Counted from the first letter of the stretch, positions 52,975 to 63,700 are shown. The stretch: 64,000 bases of DNA from Puia sp. (GCA_031292515.1 JARLGZ010000172.1:62001-126000); one strand, 5' to 3'. Notes: generated by a model not told the origin, from the sequence alone. Made by a program: numbers and translations.

Positions 52975-53281
52975 TGTGCTCATTGTCCTTCTATCCTTCT
53001 ATTCCCTCTCATCCCCTTTTTCCTTTCTTCTTCCCTTTCGTCTTCCCTCTCTTCCCCTATCATTCCTTTCTATTCTTCTTTAATTCCCCATTACATCCCC
53101 TGTTTTCCCTTTCATTCCTCATTTCATCCACGCGATTCCCTTTTCACATCCTCTCATGTCTATTTTATTCCCTCTCTATTGTCTTTTATCCGTGTCAGTC
53201 GTTTTTATCCCCTTTCATCCCCTGTTTTCTTCTTTGTTCTTTGCGCTATTTTCTTCTTTTTGCTGCTTTCTCCCAGCCCTC
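52975..53281. repeat. 300-base polypyrimidine tract
   Basis: On the plus strand nearly all bases are C or T, in irregular units such as CCTTTC, TTCTTCCC and CATCCCC. No exact repeat unit dominates. It lies between the YdjC-type deacetylase stop (53282) and the NlpE-like start (52918), so the minus-strand transcript is purine-rich. It holds no gene with protein character. Confidence 0.8.
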
Positions 53282-54349
53282 CTATTTCACCTGCTTCCTT
53301 CTTTCCATCAGTTCCCTCCAGGTAGTCAGGATAACCCCTTTCGATTGCAGCCAGGCCTTAAACTCCGGATCCATCATGGAATTCATGTCGGCAAAACGAG
53401 AGTCGCCGGATCCGCTGATATGACGGAAATCATCCGTGACAACGGTACTATGCACGATATACATGGCCACGCCGGGTTCCATCTGGTCGATGGTTTCTTC
53501 GAACATCTTCACCTTGTATTTTGCATAGGCTTCGGGGGTGACGACCCCGTTCACGGGTTCCGGCTTCCATTCCCCGCTATAAGTGACCAGGTCATCGAGC
53601 ACGGGAAGACCCGCCTTCCAGATCATTTCGCCGACGACGGCTGCTTTCTTCAGGGATTCCGGCATAGGCAATACGGTTCCCTCCTTCCATTTGCCGGCTT
53701 TCATAAGCTGCCTCTTAAGGGCTTCGTTGGTGCCAAAAATCAGCATCTTATTGTTGCCGCCCGGAAACATGACGGGTATCTGGTATTCAATGCCTACCTT
53801 AATATACCGCTCCAGGTAAGCCTGGCTGGCAAACAGCGTGCCCATATGGGAATCCAGGTGAGTAGGCTTTAATCCCACTGCCAGGGCTCTTCCCAGTTGC
53901 GCTCTGATCTCTGCCTCCACCTCATCGGCGCTGGCGTGTTGCATGACGTCTTCGGGCTCGGGCCATAAATTCCATTCTTTGTCTACCAGGCCGGGGACCT
54001 GCTTGATGCCGGCCAATGGCGGCCAGCGATAGCTATGCCATTCGGATGTGAGGGTCAGATGTAACCCCGCGTCATATCCCTTTTCCGCGGCATACTTCGC
54101 AAAAGCCGCCGCCCAGGGGCAAGGCATCATAATGCTGGTCGAAGTCGCGACGCCCTTCTCAATGGAATTGATCGCACCCTCGTTGGAGTTGATGGACATC
54201 CCCGCATCGTCTACATGGAAGATGATCACTTTGGCGCCTTTTGGAAATCCGAGTTTCTCCGCATAGGTCCGGGTATCCTTTTGCGCGAAGGAGACAACCT
54301 GCAACAAACTCAGCGCGAGAACGGGCATCGAAATTTTTCCGAAATACAT
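53282..54349 (-). CDS. exported YdjC/ChbG-like carbohydrate deacetylase
   Basis: 355 residues with a signal peptide ending at VVSFAQ. Metal-site motifs of the YdjC/ChbG family are clear: IIFHVDDAGMS (the Asp pair), GLHLTLTSEW (His) and THLDSHMG (His-x-x-x-His region), plus MYIVHSTVV near the end. These enzymes remove acetyl groups from amide-linked sugars such as chitooligosaccharides. The signal peptide makes it periplasmic or surface. It is the last of the run SusC, SusD, ceramidase-like, PhoPQ-related, GDPD-esterase, 28 bases after the fusion gene. Confidence 0.88.
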   Translation of the reverse strand: MYFGKISMPVLALSLLQVVSFAQKDTRTYAEKLGFPKGAKVIIFHVDDAGMSINSNEGAINSIEKGVATSTSIMMPCPWAAAFAKYAAEKGYDAGLHLTLTSEWHSYRWPPLAGIKQVPGLVDKEWNLWPEPEDVMQHASADEVEAEIRAQLGRALAVGLKPTHLDSHMGTLFASQAYLERYIKVGIEYQIPVMFPGGNNKMLIFGTNEALKRQLMKAGKWKEGTVLPMPESLKKAAVVGEMIWKAGLPVLDDLVTYSGEWKPEPVNGVVTPEAYAKYKVKMFEETIDQMEPGVAMYIVHSTVVTDDFRHISGSGDSRFADMNSMMDPEFKAWLQSKGVILTTWRELMERRKQVK

Positions 54350-54377
54350 AGTATTGTGTGTTTTGTCCGATTATATA

Positions 54378-56060
54378 TTATAAATTCTTCGCCGGGTAGT
54401 ATTTCTCCAGCCAGGTCAATGTCTTTGTAAAAACATCCACGGACGCTACCGGGCTCATCCCATGTTTCTCATGGGGATAGAGCTCATATTGAGCGGGTAT
54501 ACCCAGTTCCAATAGTTTCTTATACAGTTTCTCCGCCTGGCTGACGTTCACCAGCGGATCTTCGCCACCGTGAAACAGGATGGTAGGAACACCGGTCGTC
54601 TTCGAGACCCGGTAGTAGGGGCTCGCGTCCTGGCAGATCCGGGCCTGCGGATCCTCTACCCCCAGCAGCCTGACCACCTTGCTGTCCGCGTCTTTGTTTT
54701 CGGCTCTTATGGCTTTGTCGGACAGATCGGTAGGCCCCCAATAGTCTATAACCGTTTTTACCTGCCTGGCCGTATCGTATCCGTAGGCATACAACAGGGC
54801 CATATATGCGCCCGCACTGCCACCCATCAATGCGAATTCATTACCGTTATAATGGTACTTCTTCGAATACTTCGACAGGAAAGCCAGCGCCCCGGAGACA
54901 TCTTCCATTTGTGCGGGGAAGATATTCTTCCCGTCTTTAATCAGGCGGTAGTTCATCGAAACGAGGATATACTTCCGCTTCCCGACCAGTTCGTCGATCA
55001 GCGGAGCCGGGAACTCCCCTTTGTCGCCGCCCGTCCAGCCTCCGCCATGAATATATACGATCACCTTTGCCTGGTCATAGTCGCTCGGAATATAAGCATC
55101 CAGCACATTGTCCTTCGCATCGCTACCATAAGCCACATCCGACAATTTCCGGTAGGCAGGCAGCTTATATCCTTCCGGAGCTGCCGGATGCGCACCCTTA
55201 AAAGCAGCCGCCCCGTTTCGCTGGTTTGTTTGTTTTAAATAACTGACCAGCGCTTCCGGATGATCCGTTTGCACACCCTGTATGTCTTTATGCAATGCCT
55301 GCTCCCAAACCCCGGCGTTCTCAACGGGACTCTCTACGTCGAGCCATACGGCCACGCCATTTTGACGGGCAACGGCCAGCATCGCAGAATCCTGCACATT
55401 GTCCAGCACTTCGATCTGCACCTGGCTCAGAAACAATCCGAACGCCTCCGGCGTGTTGATGGCGTCCGGCAGGCTCGCCATCAGGGGCATCTGCGGCGCC
55501 GCTTCCTTCCATTGTTTATAATGCGCGGGCTTGTTCAGGTAGACGACCACCTGCTTCTCCATGCCTGCCGCCTTTAACTGCCGGTAGGTCTCCGCGGGAT
55601 CGGCATCTTTGAAATCCAGGTAGATGTTGATACGCTTTTTACAGACGCTAAGCACGTCTTTAAACTCCGGGATACGATAGACCTTCTGGTCACCGGGACC
55701 CGCATGACCCACTATCTTCAGCTTTTTTATTTCTTCGAGCGTCAGGTCTTTTACATTCCCTTTCCCGTCGGTCATCCGGTCTACCGTCGCGTCGTGACTC
55801 AGCACGAGGAAGCCGTCTTTCGTGGTACGAAGGTCTATTTCCGCGTAGTCGGCCCCGCTTTTAGCGGCCTCTTCGACGGCCGCCACCGTATTCTCGGGAA
55901 CATTGACATGGTTGCCCCGGTGGGCGATCACGATAAAGCCGTCTTTGGTCTGGGGCAAGGGCGCATGGGTCTGTTGTGCCGTCGAGGAGAGCGCCACCAG
56001 GGTGAAAGCCGTCGAAAAACAAGCGGCGGCGAAAGACAAAAATGGATTAGACCTGGACAT
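54378..56060 (-). CDS. glycerophosphodiester phosphodiesterase fused to alpha/beta hydrolase
   Basis: 560 residues with a signal peptide ending near STAQQ. Residues about 40-280 are a GDPD domain: VIAHRGNHVNVPENT (His47, Arg48, Glu56), EIDLRTTKDGFLVLSHD and the TDHPEALV end. Residues about 300-558 are an esterase of the BD-FAE type: oxyanion HGGGW (338-342), nucleophile Ser415 in MGGSAGA, acid Asp501 in GGEDPLV and His533 in HEKHG. Glycerophosphodiesters and an ester would be split by one exported protein, suggesting a lipid or teichoic-like substrate (inference). The two domains are usually separate. Confidence 0.92.
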   Translation of the reverse strand: MSRSNPFLSFAAACFSTAFTLVALSSTAQQTHAPLPQTKDGFIVIAHRGNHVNVPENTVAAVEEAAKSGADYAEIDLRTTKDGFLVLSHDATVDRMTDGKGNVKDLTLEEIKKLKIVGHAGPGDQKVYRIPEFKDVLSVCKKRINIYLDFKDADPAETYRQLKAAGMEKQVVVYLNKPAHYKQWKEAAPQMPLMASLPDAINTPEAFGLFLSQVQIEVLDNVQDSAMLAVARQNGVAVWLDVESPVENAGVWEQALHKDIQGVQTDHPEALVSYLKQTNQRNGAAAFKGAHPAAPEGYKLPAYRKLSDVAYGSDAKDNVLDAYIPSDYDQAKVIVYIHGGGWTGGDKGEFPAPLIDELVGKRKYILVSMNYRLIKDGKNIFPAQMEDVSGALAFLSKYSKKYHYNGNEFALMGGSAGAYMALLYAYGYDTARQVKTVIDYWGPTDLSDKAIRAENKDADSKVVRLLGVEDPQARICQDASPYYRVSKTTGVPTILFHGGEDPLVNVSQAEKLYKKLLELGIPAQYELYPHEKHGMSPVASVDVFTKTLTWLEKYYPAKNL

Positions 56061-56140
56061 GATTCGACAATTGGTATTTTAATATTTCTTTTGACTGACT
56101 ATACTCATTTGATGGCAGTATCCTTTTGACAGCCCGGTGA

Positions 56141-57553
56141 CTAATGCAGTTTCAACTCGTCCTTATCGGCCACGAACATGCGGGTGCTTTCCGTATACTC
56201 ACCCCCGTTCGGATCCTTGTAGATAAGATCCAGGTAGAAAGCCCTGAAACCGGATTCCGGGAACTTCTCGGTGAACACGATCTTCTTTTTTCCTGCCGAC
56301 CCCGGCAGCTCGCGGCTTGTCCAGACGGCTTTCCGGAAGATCATATTCTCCGAGTTGGCAGACCAGACGCGTGCTCCTGTCAGGACATCACCCGTAGACT
56401 TCACTTCGATCGTCGTCTGTCCCTTTTCGGTTTTTACACGCCAGCTGCAGGCCGGATAGGGCTTGTGGTCGAGTGTAAGTCCAAAAAAGGCGCTCAGCGA
56501 AGCAAACGCCTGTTTGCCTCCGCCGAGATTATGGCCGACATTCGGGGAATACATGATCATATTGCGCCCGGGGATGCTGTCATAATAGTTTTTTATGGCA
56601 TCGACGACCCAATACTCGTCATTGGTCCCCATGAATATCATCTTCGGCATCGTGAGCTTCTTGCGGTATGAATACGGGTCGACCATCGTATTGATCGCGC
56701 CGCCGCCCGCGGTATGGGCCTGCTGTGGAATGCCCAGCTTTACATAGTCCTCGATTTCGATGCTGTATTCCTTCCAGGCTTTTATCTGGTAGTCCAGGTT
56801 GACGGACATATTGAGGATGTCGATGACCATCGGTCCGATCGCCTCCACCCTTGGATCGTTGGCCCCCGTGAGCCAGGTCGTCCAGCCGCGTTTGGAAGCG
56901 CCGGAAACCACGAAACGGGACACGGGATGATTCAAGGTGCCCGCCGCGAACTGCTGGATCGCATCCATGGCGCGTGACGCCGTCTTCTCCATGGGGAAAA
57001 GCAAGGGCCAGGTATAGTCTCCATCCTGTTGGAAATTATGAAGTGTATAGGAGATCAGGGCGTCTTCGGTAAGGTCGCCGTACAATGGCTGGTTCGGCGT
57101 CTGCCTGATCACGGCTACGATGGCCTTGTCTTTGGCGGCGATGGTCGTCGCGGCTAAAAGGAATTTGTCGTTCTTATCCGACCAGTTGGGCATCCCGTCC
57201 TTTACGGATCCACCGGTAATGAGCAGCAAAGCGCCGTCATAGTTGTTTTCCTTTGGCACGACGATCGTCAACTGGTGAACCCAGGTGATGCCACGCCATT
57301 TCTGCGATACCAGCAGCAGGTTGTTGACGGTAACATCCCCTTCGGTATAGCTGTCTTTCAGCTCCCAATGAAAGGTGGTATCTCCGTTGTGCAGATAGTG
57401 TTGCAAGGCGTTGGAAGGATTGGTGGGCTCCCCCGCCGGATAAGTCTTGGCCTGTGCGGGAGTATACTGCAACTGGGCGTTGACGGACTGAAAACCGGTG
57501 ATCGTGGTAAGAGCCAGAAACGGAAAGGCAAGCAGCGGGAATATTGTCTTCAT
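56141..57553 (-). CDS. PhoPQ-activated pathogenicity-related (PqaA) family protein
   Basis: 470 residues with a signal peptide ending near NAQ. It has an alpha/beta-hydrolase fold with the family motifs ALLLITGGSVKDGMPNW, VVSGASKRGWTTWLTGANDPRV (Ser of the nucleophile elbow) and KMIFMGTNDEYWVVDA, typical of PF10142. The biochemical activity of the family is not established. The gene sits between the ceramidase-like and GDPD-esterase genes with gaps of 47 and 80 bases, as part of the SusC/SusD-led operon. Confidence 0.9.
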   Translation of the reverse strand: MKTIFPLLAFPFLALTTITGFQSVNAQLQYTPAQAKTYPAGEPTNPSNALQHYLHNGDTTFHWELKDSYTEGDVTVNNLLLVSQKWRGITWVHQLTIVVPKENNYDGALLLITGGSVKDGMPNWSDKNDKFLLAATTIAAKDKAIVAVIRQTPNQPLYGDLTEDALISYTLHNFQQDGDYTWPLLFPMEKTASRAMDAIQQFAAGTLNHPVSRFVVSGASKRGWTTWLTGANDPRVEAIGPMVIDILNMSVNLDYQIKAWKEYSIEIEDYVKLGIPQQAHTAGGGAINTMVDPYSYRKKLTMPKMIFMGTNDEYWVVDAIKNYYDSIPGRNMIMYSPNVGHNLGGGKQAFASLSAFFGLTLDHKPYPACSWRVKTEKGQTTIEVKSTGDVLTGARVWSANSENMIFRKAVWTSRELPGSAGKKKIVFTEKFPESGFRAFYLDLIYKDPNGGEYTESTRMFVADKDELKLH

Positions 57554-57600
57554 ATGTTTTTATTGTAGTTTATACCTATTCAATGATTAAACAGCGAATG

Positions 57601-58905
57601 CTATGGAGCCGTCGCAGCCGGGCTGTCTCCGACCAGCTTCAAGGCCTGTTCGATATAGATTTCCCCGGTCATTTCGCCGAGACTGGTATTGCTGACATAC
57701 TCATACCTTTTGAAACTCATAAAATCGACCTTGGTCAGCATGTAACCAAAGGCATCGTTGGTGAGCCCGAAAAGAAAGGGTTGTTTCGTATTCATATGCC
57801 TTTTTACATAGTATCCTATATTAGGCAAGGCTTCTCCCGGAACCGTGAGTACCTGGGCCGTGCCGATATCCAATAAGTTGAGACGGGTGGCGATCGAATC
57901 GCCGGTTGCCAGCGGACTCTTTAACGGGCTCTTGCTGAGGATATATCTCATCAGCGGGTTGTCGATGGGGAACCGGATCATCCGGGAGCCGCAATATAAG
58001 ACCGGGTCGTTCTGTACCGGTGCATCGGCTACGATCCGCAGGGCTTCGTCGGCGAGCAGTTCTCCAATCCGCGTACACTCCTCGTAGGTATTGGCCTCGC
58101 CGTTCTTTTCGTCTTTTTCGCCTTTTTCCCGGCGGTTGTCTGCGGTCACCATCCCTCCCTGGGCACTGTTCATAAACAACGCCATCCCTCCCACTTTCGA
58201 TTCGATCCGGGTGTAGAGAGGGCCGCAGAGATCAGGGCTTAAAATGCCTCTTCCGGACCCGATGACCTCGGGGTGGATGGCATAGTTGACGAGGGTCGCG
58301 ATCGGCTTTCCCTTATTGGTACCCGTCGTGGCTATCGCCTGAATCACACCGCAACGCGGATCATACAGCTGCGGAGCATAGTAGTTATAGGCGATCTTGC
58401 CCTTTGCCTCACCGACGGCGATCTTCAGGGAGGCCGGCGCCAGGTTCTTTATCGCCTCGTTGACGGCGTCCGCAATCTGATGGGTACACCAGTCGAGATA
58501 TTTCAGGTCGGCTCCCGTCTTACCATTTTCATCCGGGAAAGCATAGGCATCCGGCGCGCTATGCGTGTGTGTAGCGCCGATCAGGACGTTCTCCGGTGGA
58601 ATACCCTTGATCAGGGCGCGTGACCGGTCGCCGAGTATGGAAGACCATCCGAGGTTATCGACCCCGACGATGGCTATCCGCGTATTGCCTTTTTCGAGGA
58701 CCAGGATGCGGGCGAAGAGGTCTCCCTTCTTCTCCACCGAGGGCTTGGGGGTTCCGATGCCTCCCGATACAGGGAGCAAAGGGTCGGGCGTAAGGACCCG
58801 CAGCGCGGCCCCCGCTTTCAGCACATGGCTATCCTGGGCAGACACTGACTGCACACTCATGGCAATCAGCGCTACCACGAGGATCGCCGGAAAAATATTT
58901 CTCAT
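57601..58905 (-). CDS. neutral/alkaline ceramidase-like protein (N-terminal domain only)
   Basis: 434 residues with a signal peptide ending at SVSAQ. It matches the N-terminal zinc-hydrolase domain of neutral ceramidases: the ATHTHSAPD motif of the metal site, NYAIHPEVIG, and LSPDLCGPL. The C-terminal Ig-like domain of true ceramidases (around 700 residues) is absent, as in many Bacteroidota members. The family splits the amide bond of ceramide; other amides cannot be excluded. Downstream of SusD by 54 bases. Confidence 0.88.
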   Translation of the reverse strand: MRNIFPAILVVALIAMSVQSVSAQDSHVLKAGAALRVLTPDPLLPVSGGIGTPKPSVEKKGDLFARILVLEKGNTRIAIVGVDNLGWSSILGDRSRALIKGIPPENVLIGATHTHSAPDAYAFPDENGKTGADLKYLDWCTHQIADAVNEAIKNLAPASLKIAVGEAKGKIAYNYYAPQLYDPRCGVIQAIATTGTNKGKPIATLVNYAIHPEVIGSGRGILSPDLCGPLYTRIESKVGGMALFMNSAQGGMVTADNRREKGEKDEKNGEANTYEECTRIGELLADEALRIVADAPVQNDPVLYCGSRMIRFPIDNPLMRYILSKSPLKSPLATGDSIATRLNLLDIGTAQVLTVPGEALPNIGYYVKRHMNTKQPFLFGLTNDAFGYMLTKVDFMSFKRYEYVSNTSLGEMTGEIYIEQALKLVGDSPAATAP

Positions 58906-58934
58906 TTCAATACCATTTGAACAATCTGATGAAT

Positions 58935-58964
58935 GTTACCACGATTACCGTTACCACGATTACC
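58935..58964. repeat. perfect 15-bp tandem duplication at the SusD stop
   Basis: GTTACCACGATTACC occurs at 58935-58949 and 58950-58964, followed by a partial third copy (ACGGTTGCC). The SusD stop codon (58960-58962 on the minus strand) is inside the second copy. Confidence 0.9.
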
Positions 58965-60708
58965 ACGGTTGCCCGGTACCCTGGCTGACCCAGGGCTTAG
59001 ACCAGGCGCTGTTCTTATAACCATTGGTGGCGTCTGACCCATACCCCGAGTAGGTCGTGACCTCCAGGTTGTTCTCTGCCGCCAGGGTATTGGCCGCATT
59101 TAGGTTTCGCTCTGTCAGCATATAGTAGAAGCGAACGGGAAGTACGGGTCCTTTCGCGATGGGGCCGGACACCAACGCGGGGAATCCTGTCCTCCGGAAG
59201 TCGAACCATGCCTCATGAGCCACCGTCCAGGAAGAGATCCACTTCTGGGTCATGATCTGCTCGAGGCTGCCCGAATAGGCTACCGCCGGCTGTGCTATAT
59301 ATGCACTATAAGCGCCGGACAGACCCCAGGATGCAAGGGAGGCCTGGATGGCGTTGTTATAATTTGTCTGGGCGTCGCCCGCGGCCCATCCCTTCAGGGA
59401 AGCCTCGGCCAGAATGAAGTTCACCTCGGCCGCCGTCATGATCCTTGCTTTCAGCAAGGGGCCGCTGGCGTTCATATACATGCTGTTCAACCACGATACA
59501 TGGGGATTGTGAGAGGCCTGGCTGGGATCTGAGCCCAGATTATATACCGGGCCGCCCACGATGGCGGGAGGGATACCCACATAGTTCGGATCCTGGTCGA
59601 CATCGCTCAATGTCACGCCCTTTGAAGCGATCACATCCGGCGAAAGATAACGCACCTGCCTGGCCTCGCCGTTCAACGTAGTGTCTACGATCACATCGGT
59701 GTTGGGTGGAAAGGAATTATTGACATACAAGAAGATCTGGACCTTATTGGCATAGACTCCCAAGCGCGGGTCATTGAGCGGCACCATCGTCTTGACGAAG
59801 GTGGAACACATTTTTATTACCCGGTAGTTGATGCTATCCGCGTCGTAATTGACGTTGGAGGGCCAGGAATCCGCCGAACTGTTGCCCGCAAAACCCATCA
59901 ACGCATCGTCCGATGCAGAGGTGATGATCGGATACGTAGAAGGATTCGCGACGATCTGTTCGATACCCGCCTTTGCCACATCGGGTGACTTATCGGAAAT
60001 CCGCATCAAAAACCGCAACGACAGGGAGTTCGCCAGCTTCTGCCACTTTGAGGGATCGCCGCCGTAATAGACGTCCACGTCTGAGATGGTGCTGTTGTAA
60101 TCGTTCTTCGATTTGGACAGGAGGGTATTGGCGGTCGCCAGATCGGCGAGCACGCCGGTATAGATATCCTGCTGTTTGTCGTATGCGGGGAAGAGGTTGG
60201 CATCTCCTGCCTGGTCTCCGTCGAGGGCATGGGAATACGGCGCATCTCCGTACAGATCGGCGATCATCCCGAAGATCATGGATTTCATGACCAAGGAGAC
60301 TCCTTTCTGCAGATCATAGTCCAGGGTGACCGCCCTGTCGTATACGTACTGGTTGTTCCGCAGAATGGTATAGTAGGGGGTCCAGTCGTTGGATCCGCTC
60401 CAGTCGTATTCGTTGTGACTGCCTGTCCACCCGTCTTTCTGCGTCTGCTGCATGACCCCGGCCGGATCGCCGAAGCCCAGCGCCACAACCTGTTGTCCCG
60501 CGGTCGTAAGCACGGTAGACAGCACCAGGTTCGGGTTGGTCGAGGAGGGATCCGCCCCGTTGGGGTTCTCGTTTAATGCCTCCAGGTGTTTCTTACAGGA
60601 GGACAAAGACCCCAGGCAAAAAAGGACCAGGATCAACGCCGGAATCGATCTGCTCAACGCCGGAATCGTTTTCTTATGAATACTTCGCATATTATGAATA
60701 CGTTGCAT
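58960..60708 (-). CDS. SusD/RagB-type outer-membrane lipoprotein
   Basis: 582 residues. The signal sequence SIPALILVLFCLGSLSSC ends in a lipobox, so it is surface-lipidated. Features of the SusD-like family 2 (PF12771): NENPNGADPSSTNPNLVLS near the N-terminus, DLYGDAPYSHALDGDQA, VYYGGDPSKWQKLANSLSLRFLMRIS, and AAEVNFILAEASLKGW near the C-terminus. It binds a ligand at the cell surface and forms a lid on SusC. The start at 60708 is used; an ATG 18 bases later is nearly as good. It is 19 bases after SusC. Confidence 0.94.
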   Translation of the reverse strand: MQRIHNMRSIHKKTIPALSRSIPALILVLFCLGSLSSCKKHLEALNENPNGADPSSTNPNLVLSTVLTTAGQQVVALGFGDPAGVMQQTQKDGWTGSHNEYDWSGSNDWTPYYTILRNNQYVYDRAVTLDYDLQKGVSLVMKSMIFGMIADLYGDAPYSHALDGDQAGDANLFPAYDKQQDIYTGVLADLATANTLLSKSKNDYNSTISDVDVYYGGDPSKWQKLANSLSLRFLMRISDKSPDVAKAGIEQIVANPSTYPIITSASDDALMGFAGNSSADSWPSNVNYDADSINYRVIKMCSTFVKTMVPLNDPRLGVYANKVQIFLYVNNSFPPNTDVIVDTTLNGEARQVRYLSPDVIASKGVTLSDVDQDPNYVGIPPAIVGGPVYNLGSDPSQASHNPHVSWLNSMYMNASGPLLKARIMTAAEVNFILAEASLKGWAAGDAQTNYNNAIQASLASWGLSGAYSAYIAQPAVAYSGSLEQIMTQKWISSWTVAHEAWFDFRRTGFPALVSGPIAKGPVLPVRFYYMLTERNLNAANTLAAENNLEVTTYSGYGSDATNGYKNSAWSKPWVSQGTGQPW

Positions 60709-60727
60709 AGTAATAATTTGTAGTGGC

Positions 60728-63700
60728 TTAAAATATTACGTTTAACTTGATACCGACGGGAATAACCCACGGATAGACGTTATATCTTTCAATTCCCTGT
60801 TCGAACTGTATACCGTTCCCCTGTACGTTGGTAGAAGGCTGGTAGGCATTTTCCGGATCGATATTGATCTTGGCGGCCGTCCAGAGGATGATGTTCCGGC
60901 TATACACCGATAAGGTCGCCCCCTGCATCTTCAGCGATTTGACGAGTTTGCCAGGCAGGTCATAACCAAAGGAGATCTCCCTTAGCTTGAGATACGAAGC
61001 CGGGAACATATTCGCCCTTGTAAAGCTCCAGGAAGTGGCGCCTGCGACGGGGAGGATATCCGTGCCGTTCGGCTCGTTGACATTCTCTCCGAGGTTTTCG
61101 ATATAGCCCGTGGGATTGCCCTGTGCATCGAAGCCCGATGCCCTTACGCCCGGAACGAAAACCCCGCCGTAGGGAAGCGTATAGGATCCATAGGTAAAGG
61201 GATATCCGCCATACTGGGGCGTAGGTCCGCCGACCAGCGGGAAATGGTTCCCCTTGCTGATGATCAGCGAATTCTGGTTTTTCACCAGGTAGTCGCGCAG
61301 TTGTTGCGGGGATTTGGCGCCCTGGTTGATCAAATTGCTATAGAAGGGCAAGGATTGACCGTTCTCCTGACCATAGCGATAGGTCTGGGATACGAAGTCG
61401 CCGCCATTTCTCCAGTCGAGGGTGAAGCTGAGGGTAAAGCTCTTATAGGAGATGGAAGCCTGCATGCCCATGATGAACTTCGGATTGAAATTGCCGATCT
61501 TGTTTTTGGTGTTGATCGCGTCGATAGACTGCCATTTGCCGGTATTGTCCAACAGCGGATATCCATAGTAAGGTGATTTCGGATCGGTGACCGTGACCAT
61601 CTTTGCATCGTAGATATCGCCGATCTGTTCGCCGACATAGGTCCAGGCACCACCTTCCGCATCGGTCCACAACGTGTAGTAAGGCAGGCCGTTCGCAAGC
61701 TGGACGATGGTAGTGCGGTTCCGGGTGAGGTTGGCGTTTATATCCACGCGCCAGTTTTTGGTCTTGACCGGCGTACCGCCCAGGGATAATTCTATTCCCT
61801 TGCTCCGCAGCAGACCTGCGTTGATGCTCTTGGAGGAATAGCCCGAGGATGGCGGTGTCGTCGTACTTAAGATCTGGTTCTTGTTTTCCGCGATGTAATA
61901 AGTGCCCGCGAAGCGAAGCCGGTTCTTGAACATATTGAAATCGAGGCCCCCTTCGTAGGAAGTGGCTATCTCGGGTTTCAGCTGAGGGTTGAGGAGGGTC
62001 GAGGAAGTCGTCAGCCTGGGTATATTGTTCCAGGTCCCGGCATTGGTCAATACGCTCTGCAACTGGTAGGGATTCGCATCGTTACCCACCTGGGCCACGC
62101 CGGCCCTGAGTTTGATCAGGTCGATGGTCTTCGACTTCAGACCTGCGATCTCGTTGATGAGCAGGCTCAAAGAAGCGGAAGGATAAAAATAGGGCTGGGC
62201 ATTGGGCAGTGTGCTGGACCAGTCGTTGCGGCCTGTGACATCCAGGAAGGCCAGGTCCTTATAGCCGATATTCAGCAGACCATATACGCTTTTTACGCCC
62301 TTTTTGAAATACGTGCTGGAATAGTTGAGATTGCTGGGCAGAATATTCTGGATCGTGAACACGCCCGGCACGATCAACCCGGTACCGTCCTTGGTTGCAT
62401 CGGTAATATTGGAGCCTGTCTGGTATCTTGTATTGCCGCCGCCGGAGAGCGAGAAACTAAAGTCCTTGACCTCTTTTTTATAGGTCACCAGGAAGTCTGC
62501 GTTGTTTTCAAAAGTCTTGATCCCAATCAGCCCATAAGATCCGCCGGGATCTTCGGTATAACTTTCAGAGATCTTGGTTTCCCGGGTCTCGTTATAGGTA
62601 TCCAGTGTATAACGGAGCATGACACTCAGGCCCTGGGTGACCTGCCAGTCCAGCTTGACATTGCCGAATACACGGTCGCGGGTGAAGCTGTTCTTCACTT
62701 CATGAGCCAGGAAATAGGGGTTATTGAAGACCCCCTTGGATTGCGTGAGCTGTTGAATGCCCTCCTGGCCGGGAATCCAATAATTTTTCAGTTGGCGGAT
62801 ATCCGTGTTGGGCGCGACGTTATAGGCCCACTCCAGGGGGTTGGTCCCTCTTTCACCGGCCGGGCGGTTGTTGGAGTTATTCCTGCTGAAGTTGATATCG
62901 CTGCTCAGACGCAGATTCTTTGTGATCTTGGCGCCGGTATTCAGATCCAGGCTGTTCCGGTAGAGATCGGAACCGGGGATGATCCCCCGGTTGGACATAT
63001 TCGCGTAAGAGAGGCGGTAGGATACCTGGTCGTTGTTGTTGGAGACGGACACGCCGTTGGTGCTGGTGATGCCGCTCTGGACAAAATTCTTCACATTGTT
63101 CTTGTGAGAGACCAGCGGTTCCGGGATGGGGTTCCCGTTGGCATCCAGCGGACTCCACCATTGCACGTCCGAATATCCTTTGTCCAGCTCCGCACCCCAG
63201 ACCGATCCGATATTCTCCTGGATCAGACTGCCAAAGGGGTTGGTCAGCAGGTTTCCGCTCACCGATACGGGAATGGCCGAGAATTGTCCGGGCCCGAATT
63301 TCGTCTGAAACTTGAGGAACTTATAGGGGTTGTCGAGGACATTATTCGAAGTCACGGTGACGGTCATCTTTTTCACGCCCCGGCCGGATTTGGTAGTAAT
63401 GAGTACGACCCCGTTACCCGCCCTGGATCCATAAAGGGCCGCAGCGCTGGGGCCTTTCAGGATGGTAACGCTTTCGATGTCTTCCGGGTTGATGCTGGAC
63501 AAGGCATTTCCATAGTCCACCCGGTTGTCGATCCCGACCTGGCTGATATTGTTCAGGGTGTTGGCGAACGGTACTCCGTCGACGACAAAAAGCGGCTGGT
63601 TGTCTGTGGACAAGGACGTAGCGCCACGAATGATCATGCTGACCGAAGAGCCGGTCCCGCCCGTGGAACTGATCGTGACACCCGCTACTTTCCCGGCCAT

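Noticed and set aside
52974-53423. 149-codon open frame across the polypyrimidine tract
   Set aside because: Its protein is almost only Phe, Ser, Pro and Leu because of the C/T bias, and it overlaps the real deacetylase gene on the other strand.
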